Source of the DNA: Gnetum montanum
Lineage: Eukaryota; Streptophyta; Gnetopsida; Gnetales; Gnetaceae
DNA length: 64,000 bases
Assembly: GCA_015680685.1 (NCBI GenBank)
Contig: MNCI01010476.1
Coordinates: forward strand, 15,058-79,057
Direction: 5' to 3'
Part shown: positions 49,570-60,332 of the stretch, piece by piece
How the letters are laid out: the number at the start of each line of letters is the position of its first letter
Numbering within the stretch: the stretch's first letter is position 1
Position numbers and translations under genes: made by a program
The notes under the pieces: generated by a model
What the model saw: the letters and a program-made list of their open reading frames with translations, nothing else
The model's database searches: none
What the model was told of the DNA's origin: nothing

Positions 49570-50760
49570 GATACTTGGCAGAATTACAACATGAGCACAT
49601 GTGGGCCTCTTCATTAACCTTTGGTCCTCATCAGGCCTTTTGGTGATCTCATGTGATACATCGATACCAAATGCCTAGACCTTGAGCCTAGGGCCTATGA
49701 CAAACACATAACATCCATAGAGGTACTGCTAGATTGGCTAGACCATCTAGTTAAAGATCTAGACCTAGAGCTAGGTGATGTCACTAAGGATCCCCTCATT
49801 GAAGTCCTTGTAACAACACTTATTAGTGAGGCAAAAACATTGAAACTTAGTTCCTAGTTAGAGCCTCAACACATCCAGAGCATCACCAAAGTCCTCAATG
49901 AAAATATCAAGGCATTTGCATGGTCTTACAAAGACATTCCAAGCTTATATCCTCACATAGTGTAGCATAATATAATCCTCAATCCTTGCATACAACCAGT
50001 TAAGTAGAAAGCTCACAAGGTTAAGCCTGAGGTGGCGTTGGCAGTCCACGAAGAAATCACCAAGTTTTACAAAGCTGGTTTCATCTAGGCCATTGACTAT
50101 GTAGATTGGGTCTCCAACATCATGGTTATACCCAAGAAAAATGGGAGTATATGCATTTGCATAGACTTTCGAAACTTGAAAAAGGTGACCATTAAAGATG
50201 ATTTCCCATTGCCTAGTATTGATCAACTAGTCGATACTACGGCTAGTCATGCCTTGTTGTCCTTCATGGATAGGCTCTCTGGTTACAACCAAATTTGGAT
50301 CAAATTGAAACACCAACTCAATACTACCTTCATGACCACTTAGGGTAGATTTTTCTATACAATGATGCCTTTCAAACTAAAGAATGCAGGAGCTACCTAT
50401 CAACATGCTATGACATACATTTTCAGCAATTATTTGCTATATTTGCTCAATGACTACATGGATGACATAGCAGTTAAGTCCAAAATGGCACATAACCATG
50501 TAGATGACTTAGACTAGATACTCAAATGTTGCCTAGGACATGACCTTAGATTGAATCCTAAGAAGTGTGTCTTTAGTGTCAAAATAGGTCGCATTCTAAG
50601 TTTCATAGTAGTAGAAGTAGGCATATGCATAGACCCCAATAAGGTTAAGGCCATTATCAACTTAAAACTACCATCTAACCTTAAGGAGCTATGTGGGTTA
50701 CAAGGCAAATTGCAATTCATTTGCAAGTTTATATTACAATTGACTAACAAGTTGTAGACA
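49570..50760 (+). pseudogene. Tat reverse transcriptase, broken
   Basis: Open pieces at 50122-50343 and 50551-50757 plus intervening sequence give the full RT order. These are VIPKKNGSICICIDFRNL (about 50125), DFPLPSIDQLVD, ALLSFMDRLSGYNQIWI (catalytic Asp), MPFKLKNAGATYQHAM, the box YMDDIAVKSK near 50453-50482, LRLNPKKCVFSV and ELCGLQGKLQFI. The YMDD box is intact. Several in-frame stops (near 49964, 50007, 50086, 50341 and 50514) are TAG, most where glutamine or tryptophan is expected. Confidence 0.88.
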
Positions 50761-51600
50761 ATGCAACATCTACTTAGAAAAGGAGTCCACTTTGAGTGGA
50801 CACCTCAATGCCAAGTGGCATTTGACAAGCTCAAACAAGAGCTAGCTCAACTTCCAACTATCTACCCTTAATAAGGAGATAAATCATTTTACATATACCT
50901 TGAAACCTTCAATGTATCCATCACTTCTCTGCTTTACCAAAAGTGAGACAATGGATGAAAGGTCCCTATATACTACCTAAGTCATGTGTTAGTGGCCCAT
51001 GAAGCAAAATACAATAATGTGGAAAAGAACTACCTCGCCTTAGTCTTTGCACTTAAGAAGTGGAGGCACTATCTTTTTTGTAGTCAGGTAAACATCATCT
51101 GCAAAAGCAATGTACTAGAAGCAATCGTTGCAAACATTTATGAAAGTATTCAAATTGCAAAGTGGAAACCAATAACCATGGAGTTTAACCTACACTACAT
51201 AGTGTAAGCATCAACAAAAGGTCAAGCCATAGCTACACAACTCATAGCTTCACTAGTAGACGATCAAGCAATGATAGATCCAGAATTCCTAGATGAGCAT
51301 GTTAGTAGTATAGGCCAAGTGCCTATCAACTTTGAGATAATCTTACACTTCTATGGTGCTTCAACCTCTCAAGGGGGTAGTGTCACTGCTATAATCACAT
51401 TTTCCTCTAGGGAGATATGATCCTTTGCTTATCGTTTTACATTTTCTTTCACTAACAATGTAGTAGAGTATGAAGGTCTCCTTAGAGGTATCTTAGCAAC
51501 CTACGACCGAGGAATCCAAAACCTAGTGATCTGAGGCAATACGTAGTTAGTTGTTAACCAAGTTATAGAGGTTTATGCTTGCAAAGCACAAAACTTACAA
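50761..51600 (+). pseudogene. Tat RNase H plus second (archaeal-type) RNase H, broken
   Basis: The first RNase H shows FEWTPQCQVAFDKLKQEL (about 50790-50840) and later YNNVEKNYLALVFALKKWRHYL (51010-51080). About 250 bases on, a second domain shows FYGASTSQGG, FTNNVVEYEGLLRGI and LVVNQVIEVY (about 51350-51580). A second RNase H of this kind is the mark of the Tat lineage. Its first catalytic Asp is changed to Tyr (FYGAS instead of FDGAS). Confidence 0.8.
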
Positions 51601-51959
51601 CCTTCCTGTGACTTGGAAAAACACTTGCTCAAATGATATCCAACACATTTTTTACAACAAGAACATCATTGCGAATACATTAGCCACATTAGCCTTAAGC
51701 ATTTCACCCAATATGTTTCATGCCTTGCCTACTTTAGTAACGGAATCCACCAAGCCTATTACATAAACAACTGACATTACATATGTAGCCACAACAAGCA
51801 TCACTCACATGCAAGAATGGTATAATAACATTAAGTCATACCTTTTGTAGGGTGAGCCTCCACAACATCTAACACTACCTAAAAAGATGCACTACGAAAA
51901 GAATCATGGCAGTACATCCTTGTAGGTGATAACACACTTTATCATAGATCCTACAATGA

Positions 51960-53056
51960 CATATTGCTAACTTGTGTTAGTGAAAGCGAAGCGTAAATGA
52001 TTTTTGAGCAAGTCCATAAGGGATTGTGTAGAGGTCACATAGCACCCATGGAAATGGCATTAAAAATTAGATGCTTAAGCTACTATTGGCCTTACGTGGA
52101 GTGCGATTGCATCTCAAAGGTCAATATATGTGACATGTGTTAACGACATGACAACTTAATGCATATGCCACCCACTGAACTACATACCATGCAAATCATG
52201 TGACCATTCCAATGTTGGGGGCTGGATATCATAGGACCTATTATGCCTAAGTCTTCCAGAGGACACAACTTTGTCATAACCGTAACTGAATACTTTACTG
52301 AGTCGGTTGAAGCTATTCCACTTAGGAAGACAACATTGCAATAGGTTTGCAAATTCATCCCTGACAACATAATGACCTGATTTGATTTTCTCATGACCAT
52401 AGTCATAGACAACATGCCACAGTTTAGTAGTGTAGAAGCCAAATTCTTCTATAAACACCTTGGCATTAAGAATTCCTTTTCATAGCCATACTACTTGCAT
52501 GAAAATGGCCAAGCAAAGGCTACAAATAAAGTCATCATCAACCTTCTAAAGATGAAGCTCAGTAGTAGAAAATAGTGATGGCATGAGCAGTTAGTCTATG
52601 CACTATGGACCTAATATAAAATAGCTAGATCAGCAATAAGTAAGATGCCATATAGCCTTGTCTGTGGGTCTGAAGTGATTTGGCCTCTTGAATTGTAGCT
52701 CCCATCACTCCGTGTGATCTTCTCGAGCTTCATTGATGAGGCTTAGAACAATGAGTTGAGAATCATTGACCTTAACTCTATAGAGGAGGAGTTCTTGTAG
52801 ATGCTTGACCATATCGAGTTGTATCAAGAAAAGAAACAAAAAAAGCACCATCATAATTAGCATCAACGTTTGATTAGGAGAGGGGAGTTAGTCCTCAAGG
52901 TCATTTTTGAACCCACAGATAAATTCTCAACCAACTGGGAAGGGCCTTTCTTAGTCACCAAGGCCTATGACAATGGAGCATTCAAGCTTGCTAATCTAGA
53001 TGGTAATGAGTTTTCCAATCCAATCAACCATTCGTACTTGAAGTCATACTATGCCT
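51960..53056 (+). pseudogene. Tat integrase, broken
   Basis: The zinc-binding domain appears as FEQVHKGLCRGHIAP and, about 30 residues later, VNICDMC. The catalytic core shows FQCWGLDIIGPI (first Asp) and TIVIDNMPQFSS (second Asp), and the YLHENGQAKATNKVI segment carries the third acidic residue. The C-terminal region (52870-53056) has GELVLKVIFEPT, NWEGPFLVTKAY and NHSYLKSYYA. Stops interrupt it in several places. The minus-strand open frames over 52140-52458 are shadows. Confidence 0.85.
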
Positions 53057-53100
53057 AGTATGCATCACTACATCAATGACAAGGCAAGGTAAGCATGTGT

Positions 53101-53740
53101 CCACTATGATGTTAAACTGGCATAGTAAGACTGCTATGATTATAAATTGGCATAGAGCATCCACTATGACATTAAACTAGTATAGCAAGTCTGCTATGAC
53201 TATAAACTAGCATAGAGCATTTGCTATGACATTAAATTAGCACAACAAGTCTGCTATGACTATAAACTAGCACAGAGCATCCACTATGATGTTAAACTGA
53301 CACAAAAATTTTTCTATGACTATAAACTAGCATAAAGTGTCCACTATGATGTTAAATTGGCACAACAAGTCCAATATGACTTTAAACTAGCATAAAGCAT
53401 CCTTGGGCTATGATGTTAAACTGGAATCCATAGCACACCCATCTACTATGATGTTAAACTGGCATAGTAAGTTTGCTATGACTATAAACTAGCATAGGTC
53501 ATCTTTGGGCCATGACACTAAAATTGGTATCCATAGCATAGTCTGCTATGACTATAAACTAGCATAGCACACTTGCTTCATGATGTTAAACTGGCATAAT
53601 AGCCACCATCTGCTACAATGTTAAACTAGCACATAACAGTATCAGGGTCTATTAAGACCTTAAACTGGCTTCATGATCTACTAGGACCTTAAATTAGTAC
53701 AACATGTGATTTACCAAGACCTTAAACTGGGTTCATAGTT
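53101..53740 (+). repeat. 60-bp tandem repeats between Tat pol and 3' LTR
   Basis: Units start ctatgatgttaaactggcatag and alternate with ctatgactataaactagcatag, giving a 60-bp period made of two similar 30-bp halves. Five units in register begin at 53101, 53161, 53221, 53281 and 53341, followed by looser ones. Arrays at this position are common in Tat/Ogre elements. Confidence 0.92.
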
Positions 53741-55372
53741 CAGCATACATAACTCAACTTGCATAGTTCTATGGACAAGTGAGTGTAAATACTTCTGATC
53801 CTTTGTGGTCTACCCACACATCTCAGGCAAGGGTGAGGTAGGGAATTGTAGTTCCAAAATGGAGTTCACATTATTACAAAAGAGGCCTCTAGAACATTTG
53901 TAACTTTATCACCCTTGGCATTTTGCTAATCCTCCAGAGATGCCCTCAGGCATTTTGCTGACCTTCCAGACCTACCACCACCATTGCCAGTAGTACCACC
54001 CCTAGGTTGTGTTGACAACATTGCTAACCTTGGGTATTTTATTATTGGTTGAAGCTCTTATTGTCAACACCACCCACTGGAGTTCCAGAAATACTATGGC
54101 CCAGCCACTGTACTACCATCCTTCAGCCCTCACCATTACCTAGGCTTGGAAGCATGTTTGGCATCCTAGCTCTTCACCATCTTGTTAGGTTTTCAAGTTT
54201 TTGTCCTTGGTGTGGAGTCTCGAGCACCTACACTGCCATCAACATACATTGCCTTATTGACCTCTTTGGGGTGCTTACTTTCAGTGTGGCTACTAGAGCT
54301 TTTACAACCTTTTGGCTTTGGCACCTACACTGGCCTTCCTACTTTGGCATTGCAAGCTCTTACAACTTGCCAAGCACTTGCAATGCCCTCTCAACCAGTA
54401 GTTTACTCTTATCTCACATGTTGTATGGTTGTTTTCTTATCTTCTCTGCATTATGTTTACAAGACAAAGCCTTGGAGATGGTCATTAAAGGATGTGTTTC
54501 ATCATAATAGCAAGTCATCACATTGTTCCGATGTGCTTAGTTGGACTCACTAAGCCACTTGAGAGTGCACATCCCTATTACCCTATTATAGCCTACTTAC
54601 ATTTACCCCTATTCCTTATATTTTCTTTCCTTTCCTACCAGCTTCTCCTATGCACATGAAACCCTACTTTTAGTCAACTGTAGAACCCATGATAGACATA
54701 ACATAATGCATCCCATGGGGAGCCTCTATGGGCTAGTCAATGTCTAAGCAGATGTAACACAACTCATCCCGGGGAGGAAACACTTATCCTACAGATGCAA
54801 TGTGGTTGCCTCTAAGTAAAGCTCATTGAGTGGCATGTAGCTAGCATTTCATAAAGAAAAAATCAAAAAGAAAAAAAAAGCATAAAACTTTAAAAAAAAT
54901 AAAAGAGAGGTAAAACATGTCCCTAAGAAAAACCTAGGATAGCTACAATGTTGCAACTGATCCAACCTTGAATTTGCAGTGACCTTCTCATAATCACTCC
55001 GACGAGAGGTCAACATGTTAGGGGTAAGCCATTCCAGTGCTATGGGTGATGGCTCTCTCACAAGCATTCGAACTAGAGGTCATCATTTTGTTAGTAAGCC
55101 ACCTTGGTGTTGTGATCATGGTCAACCATGTTGACCTCCCATCTTACAACATGATACACCATTTTCATCTCATTCCTCCCTTGCTATCCCAAGCCAATTC
55201 CCTACATCCATTACCTTCAGCATACCATCACCTCTAGCACTCTCAAGCTTCATGAAGCATCCTCCAACTAGGTATTGATGAGTGATGTTAGTGTCATGTC
55301 TACTATGGTATTTCTGGTTCTTTGTCAACATCTCTTGGGCCACTCCTCCAAACATAGACAAAGAGGGGCTAA
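53741..55372 (+). other. Tat spacer before 3' LTR
   Basis: About 1.6 kb between the repeats and the 3' LTR. Two overlapping open frames (54049-54507 and 54182-54553) are Ser/Leu/Thr/Cys-rich with no domain I know; they could be a remnant extra ORF or chance. The polypurine tract aaagagggg is at 55360-55368. Confidence 0.45.
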
Positions 55373-57045
55373 TGAAACACATTCAAATTTGGGTAGCAGC
55401 ACTTCAATAGAAAATTTGTCTAAGTGTCAACATGAGGCAAATTTTTTCTAAGTGTTTAGCACATGCTTTCACTGCGAGAACTATGCTTCAGAGAGTAGTC
55501 AATGTAGCATGTAGCATAGAACCACATTTGCAAGATTTTCTAAGTGTTGACAATAGTTACAAAAATTTTTCTAAGTGTTGTGCTACACTTCCATTCTCCT
55601 TGCTATGCTCTAGAGCATAGCTAGCATAACATTCAATTCAATGGCAAGTTTTGCCTAAGTGTTAAGCTAGAAGCTGTCAAGCTAGCTCAACATGGAAGAG
55701 GCATTTTGGTAGATTTTCTAACTCTTGAAGCTACCCCTCCTACTATGCTCTAAAGTGTAGCCAACGTAGCCTACATGAAGATTGCAAGTTTTGTCAATTT
55801 TTTCTAAGTGTTAATGCTACACTCTCACTTTTTCTACTATGCTCCAGAGTGTAGCTAGTGTAGCCAACACTAGACTTCCTTTTTTGTAGAATTTTCCTAA
55901 TTGTTGGGCTATGCTCTAGAGCATAGCTAGCGTAGTAATGCAAAACTACCTCCAAAAGCTTCCAGGGCACAACATTGACCTCAATCTTAGCTCTAGCACT
56001 TCTCTAGAAAATAATATTAGTAGTTTGTATCTCTTCTAAATGCCTTATTTGTCCCAAAATTGTACCTATGCTCAATCCCACTCAAAAGAGGGGAGAGCAT
56101 AGTCCCAGAGCGTAGCCTTCAAATTGCACTATTTTGCACTTTTACAAGTACATCATAGTATTTTTGGCTCTGGCACATGCAAACTTGGTAGCATAGTCAT
56201 AGTTTAGTAGTCTCAAGATCCATTAGAGCACACTAGAGTGTAGCACCATTTTGCTCTAGTGGAAGCCTAGCTGGGTTAGCATAGCCTCAACTACCCCCTT
56301 TGCCACATGGCACCTAATCTACACTTCACATCAATCCTAATCCTATAAGTACCCCTATGTTCCACATTTTAGGGGTTGGAATTTTAAGGCATTTAGTGGG
56401 CATTTGCATTCAGTAGTTGGCATCTTGGCATTGGCACTCCTACACTTGAACACCCTTAACACCTTGGCAAAATTTGGGACACCTTGGCAACCTCACAACA
56501 CACTGTATCTCATAGGACATCATAGTAGCCGACCTAGTAGGTTTAGACTTCATGGTGGATGTTAGTTTTCATAGCCTAGACAACCCAGAAACTATGACTA
56601 CACTACCAACTATGCCTATTTGTATGTTGCATACCTCCTCACCTTTCTCTTGCAATTACTATGCTTTCGTTATTTAGGGTAGTGCTATTTTTCCTCTCCC
56701 AAACTCCTTTGCATTTTCAAGAATTTTCTTTGGTATTTAGCATCACACTTGCATTTTTTACTATTTTGCACATATTTGCACATTTTCACCATTGTTTTCA
56801 CACCGAAAAACCCTACTACACTTGGGCTTAATCAGCCCCGATTCCACCAAAAACACCGTGCAAAGCACTCATTAGTTGAAATACTTTGTAAGTCCTAGTT
56901 CGATTGACAAGATTTTTCTAGGTGCTCCACCTCTAGTTTTCCCCTCTAGTGATGGCCCTTCATACGGGGGTGGGGTTAGGGCTGTACCGTGGCCTTGGAT
57001 CCCTTAGCATGACTATTCTAGCCATCAACATTTTTGGTCACTACA
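55373..57045 (+). repeat. 3' LTR of the Tat element
   Basis: 1673 bases, starting TGAAACACATTC and ending CACTACA, co-linear with 38998-40664. By eye roughly one base in six or seven differs from the 5' LTR in the stretches compared. It is followed by atcct (57046-57050), the target duplication. Confidence 0.9.
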
Positions 57046-57075
57046 ATCCTAGATAGCTTACAAAACAACCAAAAG

Positions 57076-57094
57076 GTCCCTAGTAATGATGCCA
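57076..57094 (-). other. Primer-binding site of element 1 (decayed tRNA-Asp type)
   Basis: On the minus strand TGGCATCATTACTAGGGAC, one base from the LTR edge, aligned with the site of element A. It is the Athila tRNA-Asp site altered mainly by transitions, with one C replaced by A in the middle part. Confidence 0.75.
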
Positions 57095-57095
57095 A

Positions 57096-57925
57096 TGATG
57101 AGCAGTGAGGTACCATTACACCCCAACCATATGGATCACTAAGGAATTTACATGTGATATAGTCAAATTCTATGGACCTATAGTTCTCCAATGCACTAGC
57201 TTTCTCTAGGAAATGAAATGGGCATTGAGAACATTTGTTGTTCTTCCCAACTACAATTGTGAGGTTCAAGGGTATGGTTTAAGTGTAATTGAGGTGCATG
57301 ATTTTTCTTATTTTATGTTTTATATGTTTTATTACCTTCAACAATGATGAAAGGTAGAGTATTTTAATATCTAGTTCATTTATAGTCTAACTAGCCTAAC
57401 ACAAGTAATCATCCCACTTTCCTGGACACATCCTAAACACATATAGCACTATTGGGCTATCAAAGGTTAAGCATTGTAAGTACTATATGTATGCTTGAAG
57501 TGGTCATGCCTATGTTCATTAATAAGTAGAAATAAATTGCTTAATTCAAATTAATTTAAGTACAAATCATGAAAGTAAAGTGTATTAAAAGAAATATTAA
57601 TCTATTCTCAATGCTGCTAGGATTGTCAAAAGAGTTTGTTTTATTTCCATCACATTGTTGTGCTCAAGTACATCAGTGTTTGAACAAAGAACCATACATA
57701 CTTAGATTCCTTCTATGGGCACTTAGAAAATATTATAACATTGAAGAAAATAAACTACAAGAGCTTCGCTACTTTGACTAAAAAATGATCAAAAACTAAT
57801 TCAAAATTGACTCACAATGAGAGCCCAGGTGCTATATTTATAGGCCATAGTATATACCCAACATTGAATAGCTGACATCATGGCCAGACCATGATGTCAT
57901 GACAAATGAAATAAATGATTCATAA
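57096..57925 (-). repeat. 5' LTR of element 1
   Basis: 830 bases. A TATA box (TATAAATA, minus) is near 57833-57843. Edges are fixed by the primer-binding site on one side and the aacat target duplication on the other. The end that should read CA in plus orientation is decayed to AA. Confidence 0.9.
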
Positions 57926-57930
57926 AACAT

Positions 57931-59359
57931 GATTTTGAAAAAATAATGGTGAGAAAACCAATTGGTGCAAGTAGGTGATAGAAGAGGTAGCAAAAGAAAA
58001 ATCAAGAGGTAGTGGGTAAAAAATTAATATGCATAACATATAACATATGTTGTATATAACATATATATGCTTTTATTATGGGTTATCCATGTAAACATGC
58101 TTTTAACACCTTGAATTTTAATTTTTAAAGTTAACATAATTTTTTTATCATAAACTCCTTTCATAAGTTCTTTTCCTCATTTTCTCTCTCCATTAAAACC
58201 CTCACACTCAAACACTCATAATATGCACATTGAGATTTCAAATCAAATTTCATTTGAACATATGAAATCCTTATCAAGTGCTCTATCTAATTGCACATTG
58301 AAATTTTATCTAAAACTTCTCTTTTCATGGTCACTCAATTTAAATGCTAAAACTTTTACAGTATTTTAGCAAACTAGAAAATGTAATATCTCAAGAACAG
58401 TAACTCCAATTCTAGTGAACCAAGGGTCAAAATCGGTTTTTTCAAACATCTTAAACACATTGGTAAGGTTAGATTCTAGGCAGAACATCATCTTAAGGTA
58501 CTTCCTTAATAGAATTAATTTGTGCAATATTTTATTATAATTAAAAGTAAGCTCCAAATCCTATTTTAATAACAAAAAGCAACAAGGGATATGTTTTAGG
58601 TAGGGTTAGGGTTCAAAGTTGCTCTATGAACCAAGCATAATATAATCACATATATATAATAAAATAAAAATATGCATAATTAAATGTGCATAATAAAAAA
58701 TAAATGTGAAAAATTGAATGCACATAATAAAGATTGAATTATTATAACTGAATATGTAAAAGAATAAAATATGCATATCCAAATACTTGTAAAGACATAA
58801 TAACTAATAAAAAGAAAAACTTTATGGGGCAATTGGATTTCAACATTTGATCATAAAATATTCAGAAGATCTATGACTAAGCTCCAATAGTAGCCAAATA
58901 AAGGATACAAAACTTTAACAAATACCCTAATAAGCAAATTACATTCACTTATGTAGGAAACTAATAACAACAATAATAGTAAGAACAATTAGCTAATCCA
59001 TTGAAATGCATTTGATAGAATTAAATAATTAATAATTAAATTTATACAAATTTCTAAGTTATGATAGTAACCTTATTTGATGCATAGCCTACATTAGTTA
59101 AGAAAATTCTTGAACTCAATGGGTTGACAAATTTCTCCATATGGACTAACCAATAGGATCTTAGAGTGGAGCTTCATGCTTTATGATATGTACACACATA
59201 TTCAAGCATTGAAGAGCCTTGTTTTGTTGGTATTTGAGTTATTAAGGGTAATGACCTCATCAAATAAGACTCAATGAGTATTGATATGCATATTTTAGTT
59301 AGTGCTACATATTATTTTATATTTTTCAAAAGTGATATGATCTCATTAGTATTGGATTT
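57931..59359. other. AT-rich intergenic stretch
   Basis: No coding signal. Runs of tgcataataaa-type words lie at about 58660-58740. This is flanking DNA between element 1 and element B. Confidence 0.4.
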
Positions 59360-60207
59360 TGATGAGTCATCATTGTGTCAACCTCAATATCGAATACCTG
59401 ATATTGAGGCTCCGATATTGGATACGTGATATCAAATTGCAAGAAATGATGTTAGACATCCAATATAATCTCCTCTGTGCTAGCCTATAAATACAGCACT
59501 TGGGTGCACGATTGGGACATAGTCTTAGTCGTTAGTTTTTAATAGTGTTTCTTAGATTTATGAATTCTAGTTCTATTATTTGGGTGCAGTGTGATGTTTA
59601 TAATCGTATGACACCTTTGTTCAAGTGTGATGTACTTGGACATGTTACATGACTGGAAATAATGATCAAGATTACTTTCATTATTGCTGCATTGACTTAG
59701 ATTTATTATTGCTTTAATTATTTACTATTTTCTTTAGTTAATGTTTCCATTTATTGCTATTTACTATTCCTATCATTAAGCAAAATGAGTACAACTTAAT
59801 CATGAGCACTTAAGTGTAAGTACTTGGTAATCCAGTAGTGTATCGTTTGGCACACCCACTAACATACGCTTGGCAATCCCAGTAGTAGTTATATGAAGTC
59901 CAAGGCATGTACAGATGATTGGGGATAGATACTCATCATACATAGGCTAGTTTAGATCTTATTTTCCATTGTTCATTAGCTTGGTTAATTTATTTCTTTA
60001 TCATCATTAGGAGTAGCATAGAATTAGACAACATCATATGCCTCACTTTGGACTAAACCATATGTGACAAAGCTACTACGAGTCCAAGTGGGAAGATAGT
60101 GAACTATGAAAATTCCACAACTAGTGCCATCCATGGAATTTGACTGAGTTATGCATGAATACTTGTGATTTTTATGGTTGGACATAGGGGTACCTTACTA
60201 CTTATCA
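59360..60207 (+). repeat. 5' LTR of element B
   Basis: 848 bases, starting TGATGAGTCATC and ending CTACTTATCA. A TATA box TATAAATA is at 59486-59493. Near its start are decayed GATATC/GATATTG words (59388-59455), as in element A. It aligns with the other LTRs of the family by shared words such as acttggtaatccagtag and tgtcttgg-like segments. The left target duplication would be about 59355-59359. Confidence 0.8.
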
Positions 60208-60208
60208 T

Positions 60209-60226
60209 TGGTACCATTATCAGGGA
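60209..60226 (+). other. Primer-binding site of element B
   Basis: TGGTACCATTATCAGGGA, one base after the LTR. It differs from the tRNA-Asp-type TGGCGCCGTTGCCGGGGA only by transitions. Confidence 0.75.
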
Positions 60227-60332
60227 TGGTGCTAGTTATCTAGATTAGTTACATCATACACAATCACTGTAAAGGTATTAATGATATATCCTTCAAAAAA
60301 TATTAAATCACACATACCATAAGCCAAAAACA

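Larger units (their letters stand above)
38998..57045 (+). mobile_element. Tat-lineage Ty3/gypsy element, 18 kb, nested in element 1
   Basis: LTRs are 38998-40664 and 55373-57045, starting TGAAA. The target duplication is gtcct (38993-38997) and atcct (57046-57050), differing by one transition. A purine tract (aaagagggg, 55360-55368) precedes the 3' LTR. The Tat assignment rests on the RT sequence, the second RNase H domain after the first, the large size and the tandem repeats between pol and the 3' LTR. Internal order is gag (about 42200-43340), protease (about 44240-44640), a 4.6-kb spacer with an antisense coding region, RT (49570-50760), RNase H, second RNase H, integrase (to 53056), tandem repeats, 3' LTR. 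Confidence 0.92.
29801..57925 (-). mobile_element. Athila-like Ty3/gypsy element 1, split by a nested Tat element
   Basis: This is a complete element on the minus strand. Its LTRs are 57096-57925 (5') and 29801-30678 (3'), with an identical 5-bp target duplication aacat at 29796-29800 and 57926-57930. In its own order the parts are 5' LTR, primer-binding site 57076-57094, leader, [nested Tat element 38998-57045], rest of leader, gag from 38882, protease about 36127, RT about 35100-34500, RNase H about 34500-34100, integrase about 33920-32843, a 2.1-kb non-coding spacer and the 3' LTR. Removing the nested element restores a leader that aligns with the leader of element A (3681-3806). All coding parts carry stops. 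Confidence 0.92.

Noticed and set aside
52140-52458. Minus-strand ORFs of 92-100 codons
   Set aside because: They lie antisense over the recognisable Tat integrase core and are shadows of it.
53101-53740. Regular 60-bp repeats as a CRISPR array
   Set aside because: The units are contiguous, diverged and made of two similar halves, with no unique spacers and no cas genes. This is a plant TE tandem array.
54049-54553. Overlapping ORFs after the Tat pol as an env-like gene
   Set aside because: No signal peptide plus membrane anchor layout and no conserved motif. The sequence is Leu/Ser/Thr-rich in two frames at once, as biased DNA often is.
58590-58620. Telomere-like repeat (tagggttagggtt)
   Set aside because: Only about two units, too few to be more than chance.
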